From: Erythroxylum novogranatense
Taxonomy: Eukaryota; Streptophyta; Magnoliopsida; Malpighiales; Erythroxylaceae
Reading direction: 5' to 3'
Length of the DNA: 64,000 nucleotides
NCBI GenBank assembly: GCA_029891385.1
Contig: CM057229.1
Span: forward strand, 3,783,001-3,847,000
Shown piece after piece: positions 10,363 through 21,325 of this stretch. The notes under the pieces were generated by a model, which searched no databases, was not told the DNA's origin, and saw only the letters and a program-made list of their open reading frames with translations. Numbering within the stretch: position 1 is the stretch's first letter; each line of letters opens with the position of its first letter. Position numbers and translations under genes: made by a program.

Positions 10363-11900
10363 ATTGGCGGCCACCGTGGGGCTCGACTTCAGGGCACCAC
10401 GTCCAGAAACACGCAGATCAATCGGTGGCAATGACAAACCTGATATAGCCATTATCGCGATTACAGCGATGCCGGATGGGTTCTGATTCCCTACTACCGC
10501 GGCAAGACACTATGCTTCCGTCGCGATCTTGAACCGGATGATCAACCGCAACCTCAAAACCCGAACGAGGAAGAACATAGCGCGGACTTGGAAGATAATT
10601 TGGAATCAACATGCGCCGAATCTCCAAAGCACCTCATGATGCGAGATCCTCCTGCGCTGTGCACAACACCCTTACTTAAAAGCAGAGATAGAAGCTACCG
10701 ATCGTTGATTCGCGAGATCTTACAATCTCAGCGAGCAACAACAAACCGTCCGCACGGCCGACTAGCATAACAACCGATCGCCATCCTGCTAAAGCCTTAG
10801 AGAAAATCGTGGACGATCGGATTAACGCAGCCATGAGCTTCGCCCGGATCGTCAAAGACACGCGACAACTCTCTTTACTTGAAAATCTTAGATAGCCTCC
10901 GGTCTTGGGCACCAAAATACCGGCGCTGAAAAATACCTTTGGAAAGGCCCCTGGACTACCTACAGCACTTCCAATCCATGATGAATCTACATTGCGTTTC
11001 GGACGCCATTCAGTGTAAGGCTTTCTGTACGGCCTTTCAAGAGGGAGCTCGACGATGGTTTAATAGCTTGCCCCCGAGCAGTATCACGTGTTTGAAGATT
11101 TGAGGTTATTATTCACGAACGATTCGCCCGATGGCCGCGCAGAAGGCGACTTTGGAGGTGATGCAATTGACCCAAGGAAGAAACGAAAGTTTGCGGGAAT
11201 TCATTACTCGGTTCAATAATAAAACAGTCGAGGTCCCCGACCTCACCTGCTCGTCTATGTTGGCAGCACTTATGAACAACACGAGGGACGAGGAGTTGAA
11301 AAAGTCCTTAGCCCTCGATCAGCCCCGATCCATTCAGGAAATAAGAAACAGGGCAGATAAGTACATTCAGCTCGAAGAAGTGCTGAAAAATCTGAAACAT
11401 CGGACGGATGATCGCTTCGCCAAATGACAGAGCGGTGGTTCGCCTGGCGACAAAAAGGCGGTCGGCGAAGAAAATCAACCGATTAGCGGGGATATCGGCG
11501 GAGTTCACCCGCTCGATAGGCGATATCGAAATCTGGCGGTCATGAGGCGGATGGGGAAACTATCCGAGAACCCGATAAGACGAAGACTCCCTCCAAGGAT
11601 AGGAACCCCGATTTATACTGCCGTTTCCACAAAGACATCGGTAATGACACGGAAGACTGTTGGCAATTGAAAAAAGAAATCGAATTCCTCATACAAAGGG
11701 GAAGGTTGAATCGATTTGTGAAGCTTGAGCAAAATGTCGACCGGGGTAACGAGCATAAGAGCGGTTGGCCCAACAACAGACGACAACATTGGAGGCGGAA
11801 TGATAGAAATGATGGAGGGAGGCAGAATACGAATACAGGCGATCGATGCAAAGAGAAGGCACGGTCCAGGGCAAGAGACGACAAAAACACTGGACAATAA
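10315..11900 (+). pseudogene. Tat-1 gag (broken)
   Basis: Gag forms the virus-like particle in the cytoplasm. The frame opens at the LTR ATG (MDPNGNVQ) and passes the primer-binding site, then meets stops from about 10430 on. The conserved Gag core is visible in pieces: VDDRINAA-like (about 10810), an ARRWFNSLPP-like stretch (about 11050), MQLTQGRNESLREFITRFNN (about 11163), DLTCSS, and RADKYIQLEEVL (about 11355). The C-terminal zinc-knuckle-like motif CRFHKDIGNDTEDC (about 11621) has Asn where Tat-2 has His, so one zinc ligand is probably lost. Several frameshifts and stops separate the pieces. Tat-2 keeps the same region much better. Confidence 0.85.
10365..10382 (+). promoter_or_regulatory. 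Tat-1 primer-binding site (putative)
   Basis: TGGCGGCCACCGTGGGGC begins two bases after the LTR. TGG is expected as the complement of a tRNA 3' CCA. The equivalent in Tat-2 reads TGGCGCTCACCGTGGGGC. I cannot assign the tRNA species. The site is also coding: it lies in phase within the gag frame that begins in the LTR. Confidence 0.7.
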
Positions 11901-11912
11901 GATGACTAACCA

Positions 11913-12356
11913 GTGAGGGTCATCAACATGATATTTGGTGAAAATGCAGCGGGGGGATCCATTGCTAAAGGAAGAAAGAGATATGTCAAGCAGGTCGGCA
12001 AAAACTTGTCAACCAAAAGAAAGAAGGAGAACGACGGGATGATATCGTTCGACGAGTCCGACCTTAATGGTGTAAGTTGTCCTCATGATGACGCGCTCGT
12101 TGTAAATCTAAACATGGACGACAATGAGGTGAAGCGGGTAATGATTGATACGGGCAGCTCGGTCGACCTGTTGTATTATGATGCCTTCAAGCAGATGAAA
12201 GTACCCGAAGATCGACTACTGCCTATAGAAGGAACTATCAAAGGGGTAACTGGAGCATCGGCTTATCCGTTTGACCGGTTCTGTTTAAAAGTAAAATTCG
12301 GGCAAAGGCTGCGTCAAATTGAGAAGGACGTTGAGTTCTTAGTGGTGAAGTTTTAA
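11913..12356 (+). pseudogene. Tat-1 aspartic protease region
   Basis: Retropepsin-type protease that would cut the Gag-Pol polyprotein. The open frame contains a basic KGRKRY-type linker, the DGMISFDESDL and GVSCPHDDALVV stretches, and the active-site motif MIDTGSSVDLLYYDAF at about 12145, with the catalytic D-T/S-G intact. It ends at a TAA at 12354. The continuing protease-to-RT linker resumes at 12432 and stops at TAG near 12723, where related sequence would have an open codon. The gag part lies immediately upstream in other frames. Confidence 0.88.
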
Positions 12357-12737
12357 GGGGCGTACAATGCGATAATTGGGCGAGCTACTCAAAACGCCTT
12401 TAGAGCGGTCGTCTCCACCTACTACCAAGCGATGAAATTCTCAACGCCCCATGGAGTCGGTACTATCAGGGGTAAGCAGAGAATCGCTAGGGAGTGTTAC
12501 TTAGCGGAAACAAAAACACTAGACGGAGCGGTGGTCCTGACGAGCTCTCTTGACGTGAGAGCTGATGAAGAAATAGAAAGAATGAACCCAGTGGAAGAAA
12601 CGCAACGGGTCGTACTGGATAAAGCCGCTCGCTCTAAATTCACAAATCTAGGTTTCGAGCTCCAGAAGGACCTAGTTAAAGAAATCACGGACTTTTTGGT
12701 AGAAAACAGATCGGTCTTCGCTTAGGTACCGAGCGAC

Positions 12738-14054
12738 ATGCTCGAAATTTCTCGATCGGTCGCATCGCACTCCCTTGGTATTCGACATGACTACAAGCCG
12801 ATTAGACAAAAGAAGCAATGGCATAGCAAAGAACGACAGGAGGTGATCAAGAAAGAGATAGAGAAACTACTCAAAGCCGGGTTCATCCGAGCAGTCAAGT
12901 ACCCTAAATGGCTCGCCAATGTGGTGTTGGTGAAAAAGAAGAATGGGAAGTGGAGAATGTGCATCGACTTCACCGACCTGAACAAGGCATGTCCAAAGGA
13001 CAGTTTCCCCCTGCCCAAGATCGACTAGCTAGTAGACTCCACCTCCGGACATGAACTTCTCAGCTTCTTGGACGCTTTCTCGGGCTAACATCAAATCCAG
13101 ATGAGCCTCGAAAACGAAGAGAAGACTACCTTTATAACTGATCAGGGCACGTATTGCTACCAAGTAATGTCGTTCGGCTTGAAGAATGCAGGGGCCACTT
13201 ATCAGCGGCTCGTCATGGAGGTTTTCAAGAAACAAATCGGTCAATCGGTCGAGGCCTATGTGGACGATATGGTGGTTAAAAGTAAGACGGCCGCAGAGTA
13301 TGTGGAGGATCTTAGAGAGGTCTTCCGAACCCTTAACAAATTCCAGATGAAGTTGAACCCGAAAAAATGCGTCTTCGGTGTGGTATCAGGAAAATTCCTG
13401 GGGTTCATGATTACTCAACGGGGGATCGAAGCTAATCCAGAGAAGATCGAAGCTATCATCCAAATGCCTTCGCCGCAATGCTTGAAAGAAGTACAGATAT
13501 TAACCGGTCTGATAGTCTCACTGAGCAAGTTCGTTTCCAGATTGGGAGACAAGTGCCTCCCATTTTTCAAAATTTTGAGGAAAGCGAGCGTAACCCAGTT
13601 TCAGTGGCCGGAGGAATGCGAGAAAGCATTTCTACGTTTGAAGCAATATCTGTCTAGCCCGCCCATCTTGCAAAGCCCAGTTGAGGGGGATAATCTGATT
13701 TTATATTTGGCAGTTACAGAAGGGTCGATAAGCACAGTACTTGTTCGATCGGAGGGAAATGAGCAACGCCCTATCTACTACGTCAGCAAGGTGTTGACCG
13801 GACCAGAGACGCGGTATGCGCTTATAGAAAAACTGGCTCCCTTCTTGATAACGGCAGCTCGAAAGCTAAGACCTTACTTCCAGAGTCATACCATCGAGGT
13901 ATGGACCGACCAACCCCTCAGACAATGCCTTCAAAAGTCCGAAACCTCGGGTCGACTAATAAAATGGGCGATAGAGCTGGGAGAGTTCGGCATACAATAT
14001 AAGCATCGGACGGCGATCAAGGCACAGGTGTTGACAGACTTCATTGCAGAATGA
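12738..14054 (+). pseudogene. Tat-1 reverse transcriptase and first (degenerate) RNase H
   Basis: Seen in order: KEIEKLLKAGFIRAVKYPKW (about 12855), VLVKKKNGKWRMCIDFTDLN with the first catalytic Asp (about 12925), ACPKDSFPLPKID followed by TAG at 13026, then LLSFLDAFSG with TAA at about 13086, QVMSFGLKNAGATYQRL (about 13160), and the YVDDMVVKS catalytic motif intact at about 13258. The connection and RNase H follow (IEANPEKIEAI; LYLAVTEGSIS; RPIYYVSKVLTGPETRY; VWTDQPL). The first RNase H Asp is absent (LYLAV in place of a D-containing motif), as is usual in Tat elements, where this domain has decayed to a spacer. A TGA at 14052 ends the frame. Confidence 0.9.
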
Positions 14055-14089
14055 GCCAACCTAGCCTGCAGGGTGAGTAATGCCCTGCC

Positions 14090-14702
14090 TAGAGCTTATT
14101 TGTTGACGGATCGTCCAACGCTGAGGGATGCGGAGCAGGAGTGGTATTTATTGGCCCGCATATAGAAGAAAAGGTAGAATACGCCCTTCGGCTAGAATTC
14201 AAGGCATCCAATAACGAGGCAGAATACGAGGCTCTGATAGCCAGCCTCTAATTAGCTAAGAAAATGGAGGTGAAACATCTGAAGATATATAGCGATAACC
14301 AAGTGGTGGTCGGCCAAGTCACTGGAAAGTATGAAGCCAAGGGGAATAGCATGATCGAGTACCTGGAGCTAGTAAAGCGGGAGTTAAATAATTTTGAGCA
14401 GTACTCGATCAGCAGGATAGAACGAGCTCAAAATGCTAAATCGGATGCGCTCTCCAAAATGGCCTCTGATCGAGACGCCAAAAATAACGTTCTGATCGAA
14501 CGACTAGATCGCCCTAGCATTCAAAAAGCCAAGGAGGTTCTCGACGTAGATACCGGTCGATCGAGTTGGATGGAACCGATCAGACGATACCTCTTAGAGG
14601 GAACACAACCGGAAGAAGCGTTGGAGGCTAAGAAACTGAGAATAAAGGCGGCCGAATACGCGGTCGTTAATGGCATCCTATACAAGCGATCTTACGATTG
14701 AC
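14090..14702 (+). pseudogene. Tat-1 archaeal-type RNase H (second RNase H)
   Basis: This domain removes RNA from the RNA-DNA hybrid during reverse transcription, and in Tat elements it replaces the decayed first copy. Catalytic residues are visible: LFVDGSSN (about 14100), NNEAEYEALI (about 14211) and IYSDNQVVVGQV (about 14287). The N-terminal strand is out of frame with the main open frame because of a TAA at about 14250. Downstream are the SRIERAQNAKSDALSKMAS motif and a linker to integrase ending in a TGA at 14700. Presence of this domain is the strongest evidence for the Tat lineage. Confidence 0.88.
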
Positions 14703-14716
14703 CACTGCTGCGATGC

Positions 14717-15780
14717 TTGAATGAAGAAGAAGCCGAACAGGCGATGGCCGAAGTCCACGAGGGAATGTGTGGAAATCACGTAGGAGGCAGAATGTTGGCT
14801 CATAGGCTGATTAGACAAGGGTATTACTGGCCGACAATGAGGAAAGATAGCCGGGATAAAGTCGACCGATGTGAGGCTTGCCAGAGAAACAGCGGCTTGT
14901 CTCATCAGCCGACCGAGAGGATGAAGATAGTGAGTCATCCTATCCCTTTCGCTCAATGGGGAATGGATATACTGGGGCCTTTCCCTCTTGGCCCTGGACA
15001 GAAGAAGTTCCTGATAGTGGCAGTGGAGTACTTCACCAAATGGGTAGAAGCGGAAGCGGTCGCTTCAATTACCGAGCAGAAGGTGGAGAGTTTCATAAAG
15101 AAAAATATACTAACTCGCTTCGGAATGCCTATGGTGTTGGTTGCAGACAATGGTCGGCAGTTCGATAACGATAAGTTCAGGGATTTCTGCGACCGACTAA
15201 AGATAAGGCTACAGCTGACCTCAGTAGCTCACCCCCAAAGCAACGGTCTCGCGAAGAACACAAACAAAAAGATAATGAGCGCTCTTAAAAAGCCCCTAGA
15301 CGGACGAAAGACTTGGATAGAAGATTTGGATGAAGTATTGTGGGCATCTGTGAACCATACCAAATGAAACCCTTTGGGAAACACCATTCAGGGATGACCT
15401 TTGGGCGAAGCCTAGTTCGATGAAGTGATGTTACACAATCAAAGAGTGTCGAGCACGAAGAGGAGGCGGAACAATGAAGCCCTCAGTGAGCTCGTGCTTC
15501 TCGATGAAAACGAGATAGAGGCGGTTGCTCGTTCGAAGCCGTCGGCGAGCGGCAGTTTCAACGAGAAGAGTAAAGTCGAGCGACGTAAAGATCGGTGGGT
15601 ACGTCCTGCGAAAGGCCGAAGCGGGTGGGAAATACCCTGGAAAGCTCGGGCAAGCGTGGGAAGGACCCTACTAGGTTGTCAAGCAAGCCGGATATGACTC
15701 TTACATTCTTCGCGATGCAAACGGGAAGATACTATCGAGGCCCTGGAACTCTCGAAACTTGAAGACTTTCTACCAGTAGA
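14717..15780 (+). pseudogene. Tat-1 integrase (catalytic Glu changed)
   Basis: Integrase joins the element to host DNA. The N-terminal HHCC zinc finger is visible (VHEGMCGNH ... RCEAC, 14750-14880). The catalytic core has WGMDILGPFP (first Asp, about 14963) and VLVADNGRQFD (second Asp, about 15140). The third residue, usually Glu in an NGxAExTN context, reads NGLAKNTNK (about 15245), a change to Lys that should abolish catalysis. The core frame ends at TGA near 15365. The C-terminal region is shifted, with ELVLLDENE (about 15497) and a pol tail reaching about 15780. Tat-2 keeps only this last tail. Confidence 0.88.
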
Positions 15781-15964
15781 TAAGTTTCGTTTTAATTAAT
15801 CTTTGTTTATTACTGTTATTTGTACACAACCTGTGGGTATCTTTTTTCTGACCCTGCCAGTCAGGTTTTTTAACGGCCCACACCCTCGTTATCATCAATA
15901 AAGGGGTTTTCAAATTTCTTGGCAAGAAAGAATCTCATCAAAGTTAACAAAGTAGAAAATCCCT

Positions 15965-16560
15965 TCGACCATCGCCCGGCCTCGAGTACAGATCGACTAC
16001 GGTCGGTCGGTCGCCAAGACAAGATTCTTGGGACCATCGTTCGGCCTCGACACAGATCGACTACGGTAGGTCGGTCGCCAAAATAAGATCCTTGGGACCA
16101 TCACCCGGTCGAGGAGTACAGATCGACTACGGTCGGTCGGTAGCCAAGACAAGATCCTTGGGACCATCGCTCGGCCTCGACACAGATCGACTACGGTCGG
16201 TCGGTCGCCAAGACAAGATCCTTGGGATCATCGCCTTGCCTCGAGTATAGATAGACTACGGTCGGTCGGTCGCCAAGACAAGATCCTTGGGACCATCGCT
16301 CGGCCTCGACACAGATCGACTACGGTCGGTCAGTCGCCAAGACAAGATCCTTGGGACTATAGATCGACCAAGTTGCCAAGACAAGATCCTTGGAACTGTC
16401 GATCGACTTTAACATCGCTCGCCCTGGTCGCCAAGACAAGATTCTTGGGACCACAGCTCGGGCTCGAGTACAGTTCGACTAGGTTGCCAAGAGAAGATCC
16501 TTAAACCATCGATCGACCTCGACTAACGCTCGGCCAAGGATCCCAAGACAAAATCTCGGA
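15965..16560 (+). repeat. Tat-1 tandem repeat array downstream of pol
   Basis: Roughly ten units of about 64-66 bp, shorter at the right end. The unit core reads CAGATCGACTACGGTCGGTC then CGCCAAGACAAGATCCTTGG and a variable CCATCGCTCGGCCTCGA-like part. CCAAGACAAGATCCTTGG has matching ends (CCAAG/CTTGG) and may fold. The array continues into the 1.6-kb tandem duplication, so most units occur again at 17663-18190. There are no unique spacers, so it is not CRISPR. Confidence 0.88.
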
Positions 16561-19285
16561 TCGTTCGACCCTATTATCACTCGGCCTAAATCACCCGGTC
16601 GTCGCGCATCGAGCGCATTCATTCGCGACCTGCCATTCGAACGGAGAAATATTTAACACATCAAAGATAATAAAAAACGAGCTTTCACTTCTTGGAACAA
16701 AGGTTCTGGCCACAAGCCCGACCAGATGAGCCTTACAAAAAAATAAAACAATCACTATCATCCTTTCAGAGGAAAGGAAGGGCCAGAAACGGGAGCAACC
16801 GGGTCAGCAGGAGAGGAAGGGCCCGCATCCGAGTCCGGAGAGCAAAGGCCGACAGCCACGTTGGGGAAAGGCAACGGAGAAACATCCTCGTCCCCCTCCG
16901 AGCTCAAGTCCAGCTCCTCATCCGGAATCAGCACTTGCTCCCCCTCGACCATCTCCTTCATTCCTTCCAGAGAAAGGCCAAGACCAGCGGGAAGCATCGA
17001 CTCGGCATATTCTTCAAATGAAGGGCACTCCGACCCCTCAGGAACGTGAGCCTCATGGCACTTCCTCAAGATCGAAAGGGCCAGGTCGCAAGCATATTCC
17101 AAGCATTCCCCGCGGAGGAACCGCCTCTGCCATCGCTTGATTGCCTCGACCCTTTGTTTCTTGATGGAGCCTTGCACCTCCCTCAACATATCCTCTGTCC
17201 TGTGCCGGCCCTCCACCGCCGCTTGACAATCCTGGCAAAATTTCTTGCTAAGCTCCCGCTCAGTCGCCACTGCCTTCTTCAACTCGTCCCTTTTCATAAC
17301 TAGTTGGCTCCTCTCCTCCTCCCGTGAGCAATTTGAGCCCTCAGGACGCCCATCACATCCTCCCGGGATTTCTTCTCCTCCTCCAAGGAAGAGTTCTGAG
17401 CTTGGAGGAAGTCTCTCCCCTCTTTGACCTCTGAAAGCTCGTCCTTCAAAGCCTTCACCTGCTCATGGAGGTCCTGGACTTCCCGGTCCAGAGCCTCCAA
17501 ACGCTGCACCACTGCGAAGGACATCACCGCACTCCATATATCGCCTCTGAAGGAGTTGAGACCCGACTCAGTTACTCTTCTTGTCCATGGTCTGCTCGTC
17601 CACGGAGGGAGTAATCCTCTCGGTAATATGGCGGGACACTTCGAGGTCCCCGATCGAGGCAGACCATCGTTCGGCCTCGACACAGATCGACTACGGTCGG
17701 TCGGTCGTCAAGATAAGATCCTTGGGACCATCACCCGGTCGAGGAGTACAGATCGACTACGGTCGGTCGGTAGCCAAGACAAGATCCTTGGGACCATCGC
17801 TCGGCCTCGACACAGATCGACTACGGTCGGTCGGTCGCCAAGACAAGATCCTTAGGATCATCGCCTTGCCTCGAGTATAGATAGACTACGGTCGGTCGGT
17901 CGCCAAGACAAGATCCTTGGGACCATCGCTCGGCCTCGACACAGATCGACTACGGTCGGTCAGTCGCCAAGACAAGATCCTTGGGACTATAGATCGACCA
18001 AGTTGCCAAGACAAGATCCTTGGAGCTGTCGATCGACTTTAATATCGTCTTCATACAGTCGCCAAGACAAGATTCTTGGGACCATACTCGAGCTTCGAGC
18101 AGTTCGACTAGGTTGCCAAGAGAAGATCCTTAAACCATCGATCGACCTCGACTAACGCTCGGCCAAGGATCCCAAGACAAAATCTCGGATCGTTCGACCC
18201 TATTATCACTCGGCCTAAATCACCGGTATTGTCGCAAGATCGAGCGATTCATTCGCGACACGCCATTCGAGCGGAGAAATATTTAACACATCAAAGATAA
18301 TAAAAAACGAGCTTTCACTTCTTGGAACAAAGGTTCTGGCCACAAGCCCGACCAGATGAGCCTTACAAAAAAATAAAACAATCACTATCATCCTTTCAGA
18401 GGAAAGGAAGGGCCGACAGAACAGCAAGATTGGCGCAGGAGAGGAAGGGCCCGATCCGAGTCCGGAGAGCAAAGGCCGACAGCCACGTTGGGAAAGGCAA
18501 CGGAGAAACATCCTCGTCCCCCTCCGAGCTCAAGTCCAGCTCCTCATCCGGAATCAGCACTTGCTCCCCCTCGACCATCTCCTTCATTCCTTCCAGAGAA
18601 AGGCCGAGACCAGCGGGAAGCATCGACTCGGCATATTCTTCAAATGAAGGGCACTCCGACCCCTCAAGAACGTGAGCCTCATGGCACTTCCTCAAGATCG
18701 AAAGGGCCAGGTCGCAAGCATATTCCAAGCATTCCCCGCGGAGGAACCGCCTCTGCCATCGCTTGATTGCCTCGACCCTTTGTTTCTTGATGGAGCCTTG
18801 CACCTCCCTCAACATATCCTCTGTCCTGTGCCGGCCCTCCACCGCCGCTTGACAATCCTGGCAAAATTTCTTGCTAAGCTCCCGCTCAGTCGCCACTGCC
18901 TTCTTCAACTCGTCCCTTTTCATAACTAGTTGGCTCCTCTCCTCCTCCCCCGTAGACAGCTGAGCCCTCAGGACGCCCATCACATCCTCCCGGGATTTCT
19001 TCTCCTCCTCCAAGGAAGAGTTCTGAGCTTGGAGGAAGTCTCTCCCCTCTTTGACCTCTGAAAGCTCGTCCTTCAAAGCCTTCACCTGCTCATGGAGGTC
19101 CTGGACTTCCCGGTCCAGAGCCTCCAAACGCTGCACCACTGCAGGACATCACCGCACTCCATATCTTTTCTGAAGGAGTTGAGACCCCACTCAGTTACTC
19201 TTCTTGTCCATGGTCTGCTCGTCCACGGAGGGAGTAATCCTCTCGGCAATATGGCGGGACACTTCGAGGTCCCCGATCGAGGCAG
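16033..19285 (+). repeat. Tandem segmental duplication inside Tat-1 (1630 + 1623 bp)
   Basis: Unit A (16033-17662) and unit B (17663-19285) are near identical. Both start ACCATCGTTCGGCCTCGAC and end CGATCGAGGCAG, and the offset stays at 1626-1630 throughout. Each unit has most of the repeat array plus the C-terminal half of the antisense gene. Small indels distinguish them: unit B keeps a continuous coiled-coil frame (19139-18396, minus), while unit A breaks it near 17320. Only unit B remains connected to the N-terminal exons. Confidence 0.93.
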
Positions 19286-20546
19286 TTTTGGTTAGCTTGA
19301 TTGCAGACTCCCACTGCTTGGCGTTAGCTGCTCGCCCTTTCCCCTTGCCCTTCTTCTCTTTCTCTTTCCCGCCTTGACCAAACGGGCCGGATGGTAGATC
19401 ACTGGCGGATCGTCTCTTCCTCTAAGAGAGGCTCCACTTCCTCCTCTTCCTCCTCCTGACTGACCCTTCGATCCTTATTTGGTGGAACGATCGGCAATGA
19501 CGTTGACACAACAGGATGGTCTTCAACAGTCGGAGGGGCCAACAACGCAGTAGAATGGCCGGGCTCCGTTGCAGGAGGGGCGCCTTCACTAGTCCCAGCC
19601 TCCCTCTGCTTCTTCCCTTTAGCCCGCTTTGCGGCTCTGGAGGAGAGAAGGACCCGCCAAAATTGTTTATCCTTGCCATGGCTGCACAATAATAAACACA
19701 AGTCAGAAGGAGAAAGCAATAATCAAAAAACGCAGTAAGTAATTCAACTATGAGGGGTCAACCAGACGAGGCGGTTTCCTCTCCTAGCCCATTAATCCGT
19801 GGTGGGGGGTCGATTAGAAAGGATTCGGCCGACGCCCCCCCGAAATATCCCTGGACGAGTCAAGCAAAGTCATATCGGTCGAGCTCTTTTATGCGGCCAA
19901 CCACCTCCCACTCCTTTCCACTGAGGGATATGCTTGACGCATCATTCCACCGCTCGGCCAAAGGATACCTCCACGACTGAGACTCGTAGCAGGATCCTGG
20001 AGACTTCACAAAAAAGTACTTCGTCCGCCAAGAAGTGACTTTTGAGGGTGTTCCCGCCGGACGAAATCGGGCATCCCTGTACTGTAGATGAGGGACCCCG
20101 ACCCCAGACCTTGGGCTCTGATTTATCCTAAAAAAATGACGGAGAATGTCAACCGAAGGAGGGCAGCCGAACTGATGGCACAGTAAAGCCAATCCATTGA
20201 TGAACCTCCAGCCATTCGGAGGGATTTGACTTAGCATCAACTAGTAGGCAACGCACACCTCGTCAACAATGGGGGCGTATGGAAGCCTCATACCCCCTAC
20301 TGAGAAAAAACTGTCAGAAACGGTGAAATATCTACTAAAGCTGCTATGGATTCGCTCGTTCCCCAAGGCCAACCTAGGCCCCTAAACCATAGGGATGTTG
20401 TTCTTAATAACCAACCGTTTCAGCTCAGGCGCGGTCATCATCGATTCGTCCCTCGGTGGCGCCTCCACAACCAACCCATCCTTCCTTTCTCTCGTTGATA
20501 TTTCTTCAACACCTTCTACCATACTTCTAGAACTGCCCGTCGACAT
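16758..20546 (-). pseudogene. Tat-1 antisense gene: gypsy-transposon (Transposase_28-like) and coiled-coil protein
   Basis: A gene facing gag-pol. ATG at 20546 in CAAGCATGTCGAC. Exon 1 shows EEISTRERK-, APIVDEVC-, SQIPPNGWRFINGLALLCHQFGC-like and WRYPLAERWND-type motifs of the 'putative gypsy type transposon' family (PF04195-like). A GT..AG intron is predicted at 19762-19682. Exon 2 has acidic EEEEEEVEP and then a long coiled coil (RLEALDREVQDLHEQVKALK, about 19130) with the EAIKRWQRRFLRGECLEYACDLAL and DEELDLSSEGDE blocks. In-frame stops (for example after DRYDFA at 19860) and frameshifts break it. Its 3' half exists twice because of the tandem duplication. Function unknown. Confidence 0.8.
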
Positions 20547-20756
20547 GCTTACCAAGAAGAGAACTTTTGAAAAGAAAACTTTAGAGGAGGAGGTGAAGAA
20601 AAGGGACGTTCCTATTTAACGATTTGAGAGGGGAAAATCGAACGATGGTTGAAGGAAATTTCTGGGAACTGGGAGCAAGAAAGACCAAATAAAAGCAGAG
20701 TGAAAGCAAGAACGAAACAAATGTGAAGAAAACCAAACAGCTCGTCGATCCTGAGC

Positions 20757-20763
20757 ATTTATA
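20757..20763 (-). promoter_or_regulatory. TATA box of the Tat-1 antisense gene
   Basis: On the minus strand TTATAAAT lies about 210 bases upstream of the antisense ATG at 20546. Tat-2 has TTATAAAA in the matching place, about 190 bases upstream of its ATG, followed by a similar CTTCAC- and pyrimidine-rich 5' UTR. Conservation between two diverged copies supports a genuine promoter. Confidence 0.65.
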
Positions 20764-21039
20764 AGGGAACAGTCGAACGAGCGATCCAATCGAAGTGTGA
20801 CGCGTGGAGAAAATCCGAGCTACACCTAGACACGCGGCATAATCCGAGCCAAGAAGAATTAGGGTTATTCAAATTCTGAGCGGCGCGACAGTTGAAAGGA
20901 CGCGCATGACAGCTGCACAATGGTTACAAGGACGATTCGTTTCAGATTCTGAAGATCTGTCAGAGGGCATGCGCCGTCAATACTGATTAAGTAAAGTACC
21001 CTCACGCGCTCAGCGCAAGTGCTCGCCCGAGCTCCCCTG

Positions 21040-21195
21040 ATACGAGCTATCCAGCAATAAATGCCGATGCCGATCGATCAGGACATTCGACCGATCGATC
21101 CTAACACTGTCAGCCAGGTACCACTCGTCAAGGCCCGACCGATCGATCCCAATGCGAACAATCGCACGCCACATCTTAATGCGCGACTGATCGAC
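21040..21195 (-). promoter_or_regulatory. Spaced GATCGATCGGTCG motifs upstream of the Tat-1 antisense promoter
   Basis: Four copies of a CCGATCGATC-like motif occur near 21068, 21091, 21138 and 21185. In antisense-gene orientation they read GATCGATCGGTCG. Tat-2 has five similar motifs, in the same orientation and position relative to its antisense promoter. They could be binding sites or simply a decayed tandem repeat. Confidence 0.5.
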
Positions 21196-21308
21196 CACCC
21201 TACGAGCCGCCATACGGACGAGCTATAAGATCACAGGCGAGCTGTAAGATCATAGACGAGCTATAAGATCCTAACATACTCCTTCGGCCCTTCTCTGCGC
21301 TCAGACTC

Positions 21309-21322
21309 GAGGAGTGGGGGGG
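21309..21322 (+). promoter_or_regulatory. Tat-1 polypurine tract
   Basis: GAGGAGTGGGGGGG ends three bases before the 3' LTR and would prime plus-strand DNA synthesis. Tat-2 has the matching GAGGAGTAGGGGG in the same place. Confidence 0.85.
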
Positions 21323-21325
21323 TTA

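Noticed and set aside
15965..18190. Regular repeats that could suggest a CRISPR array
   Set aside because: Units are joined head to tail without unique spacers, occur inside a plant LTR retrotransposon and have a counterpart in Tat-2. They are tandem repeats.
16692..19295. Plus-strand open frames in the Tat-1 3' region
   Set aside because: They are shadows of the minus-strand coiled-coil gene, whose codon pattern and Tat-2 similarity are clear.
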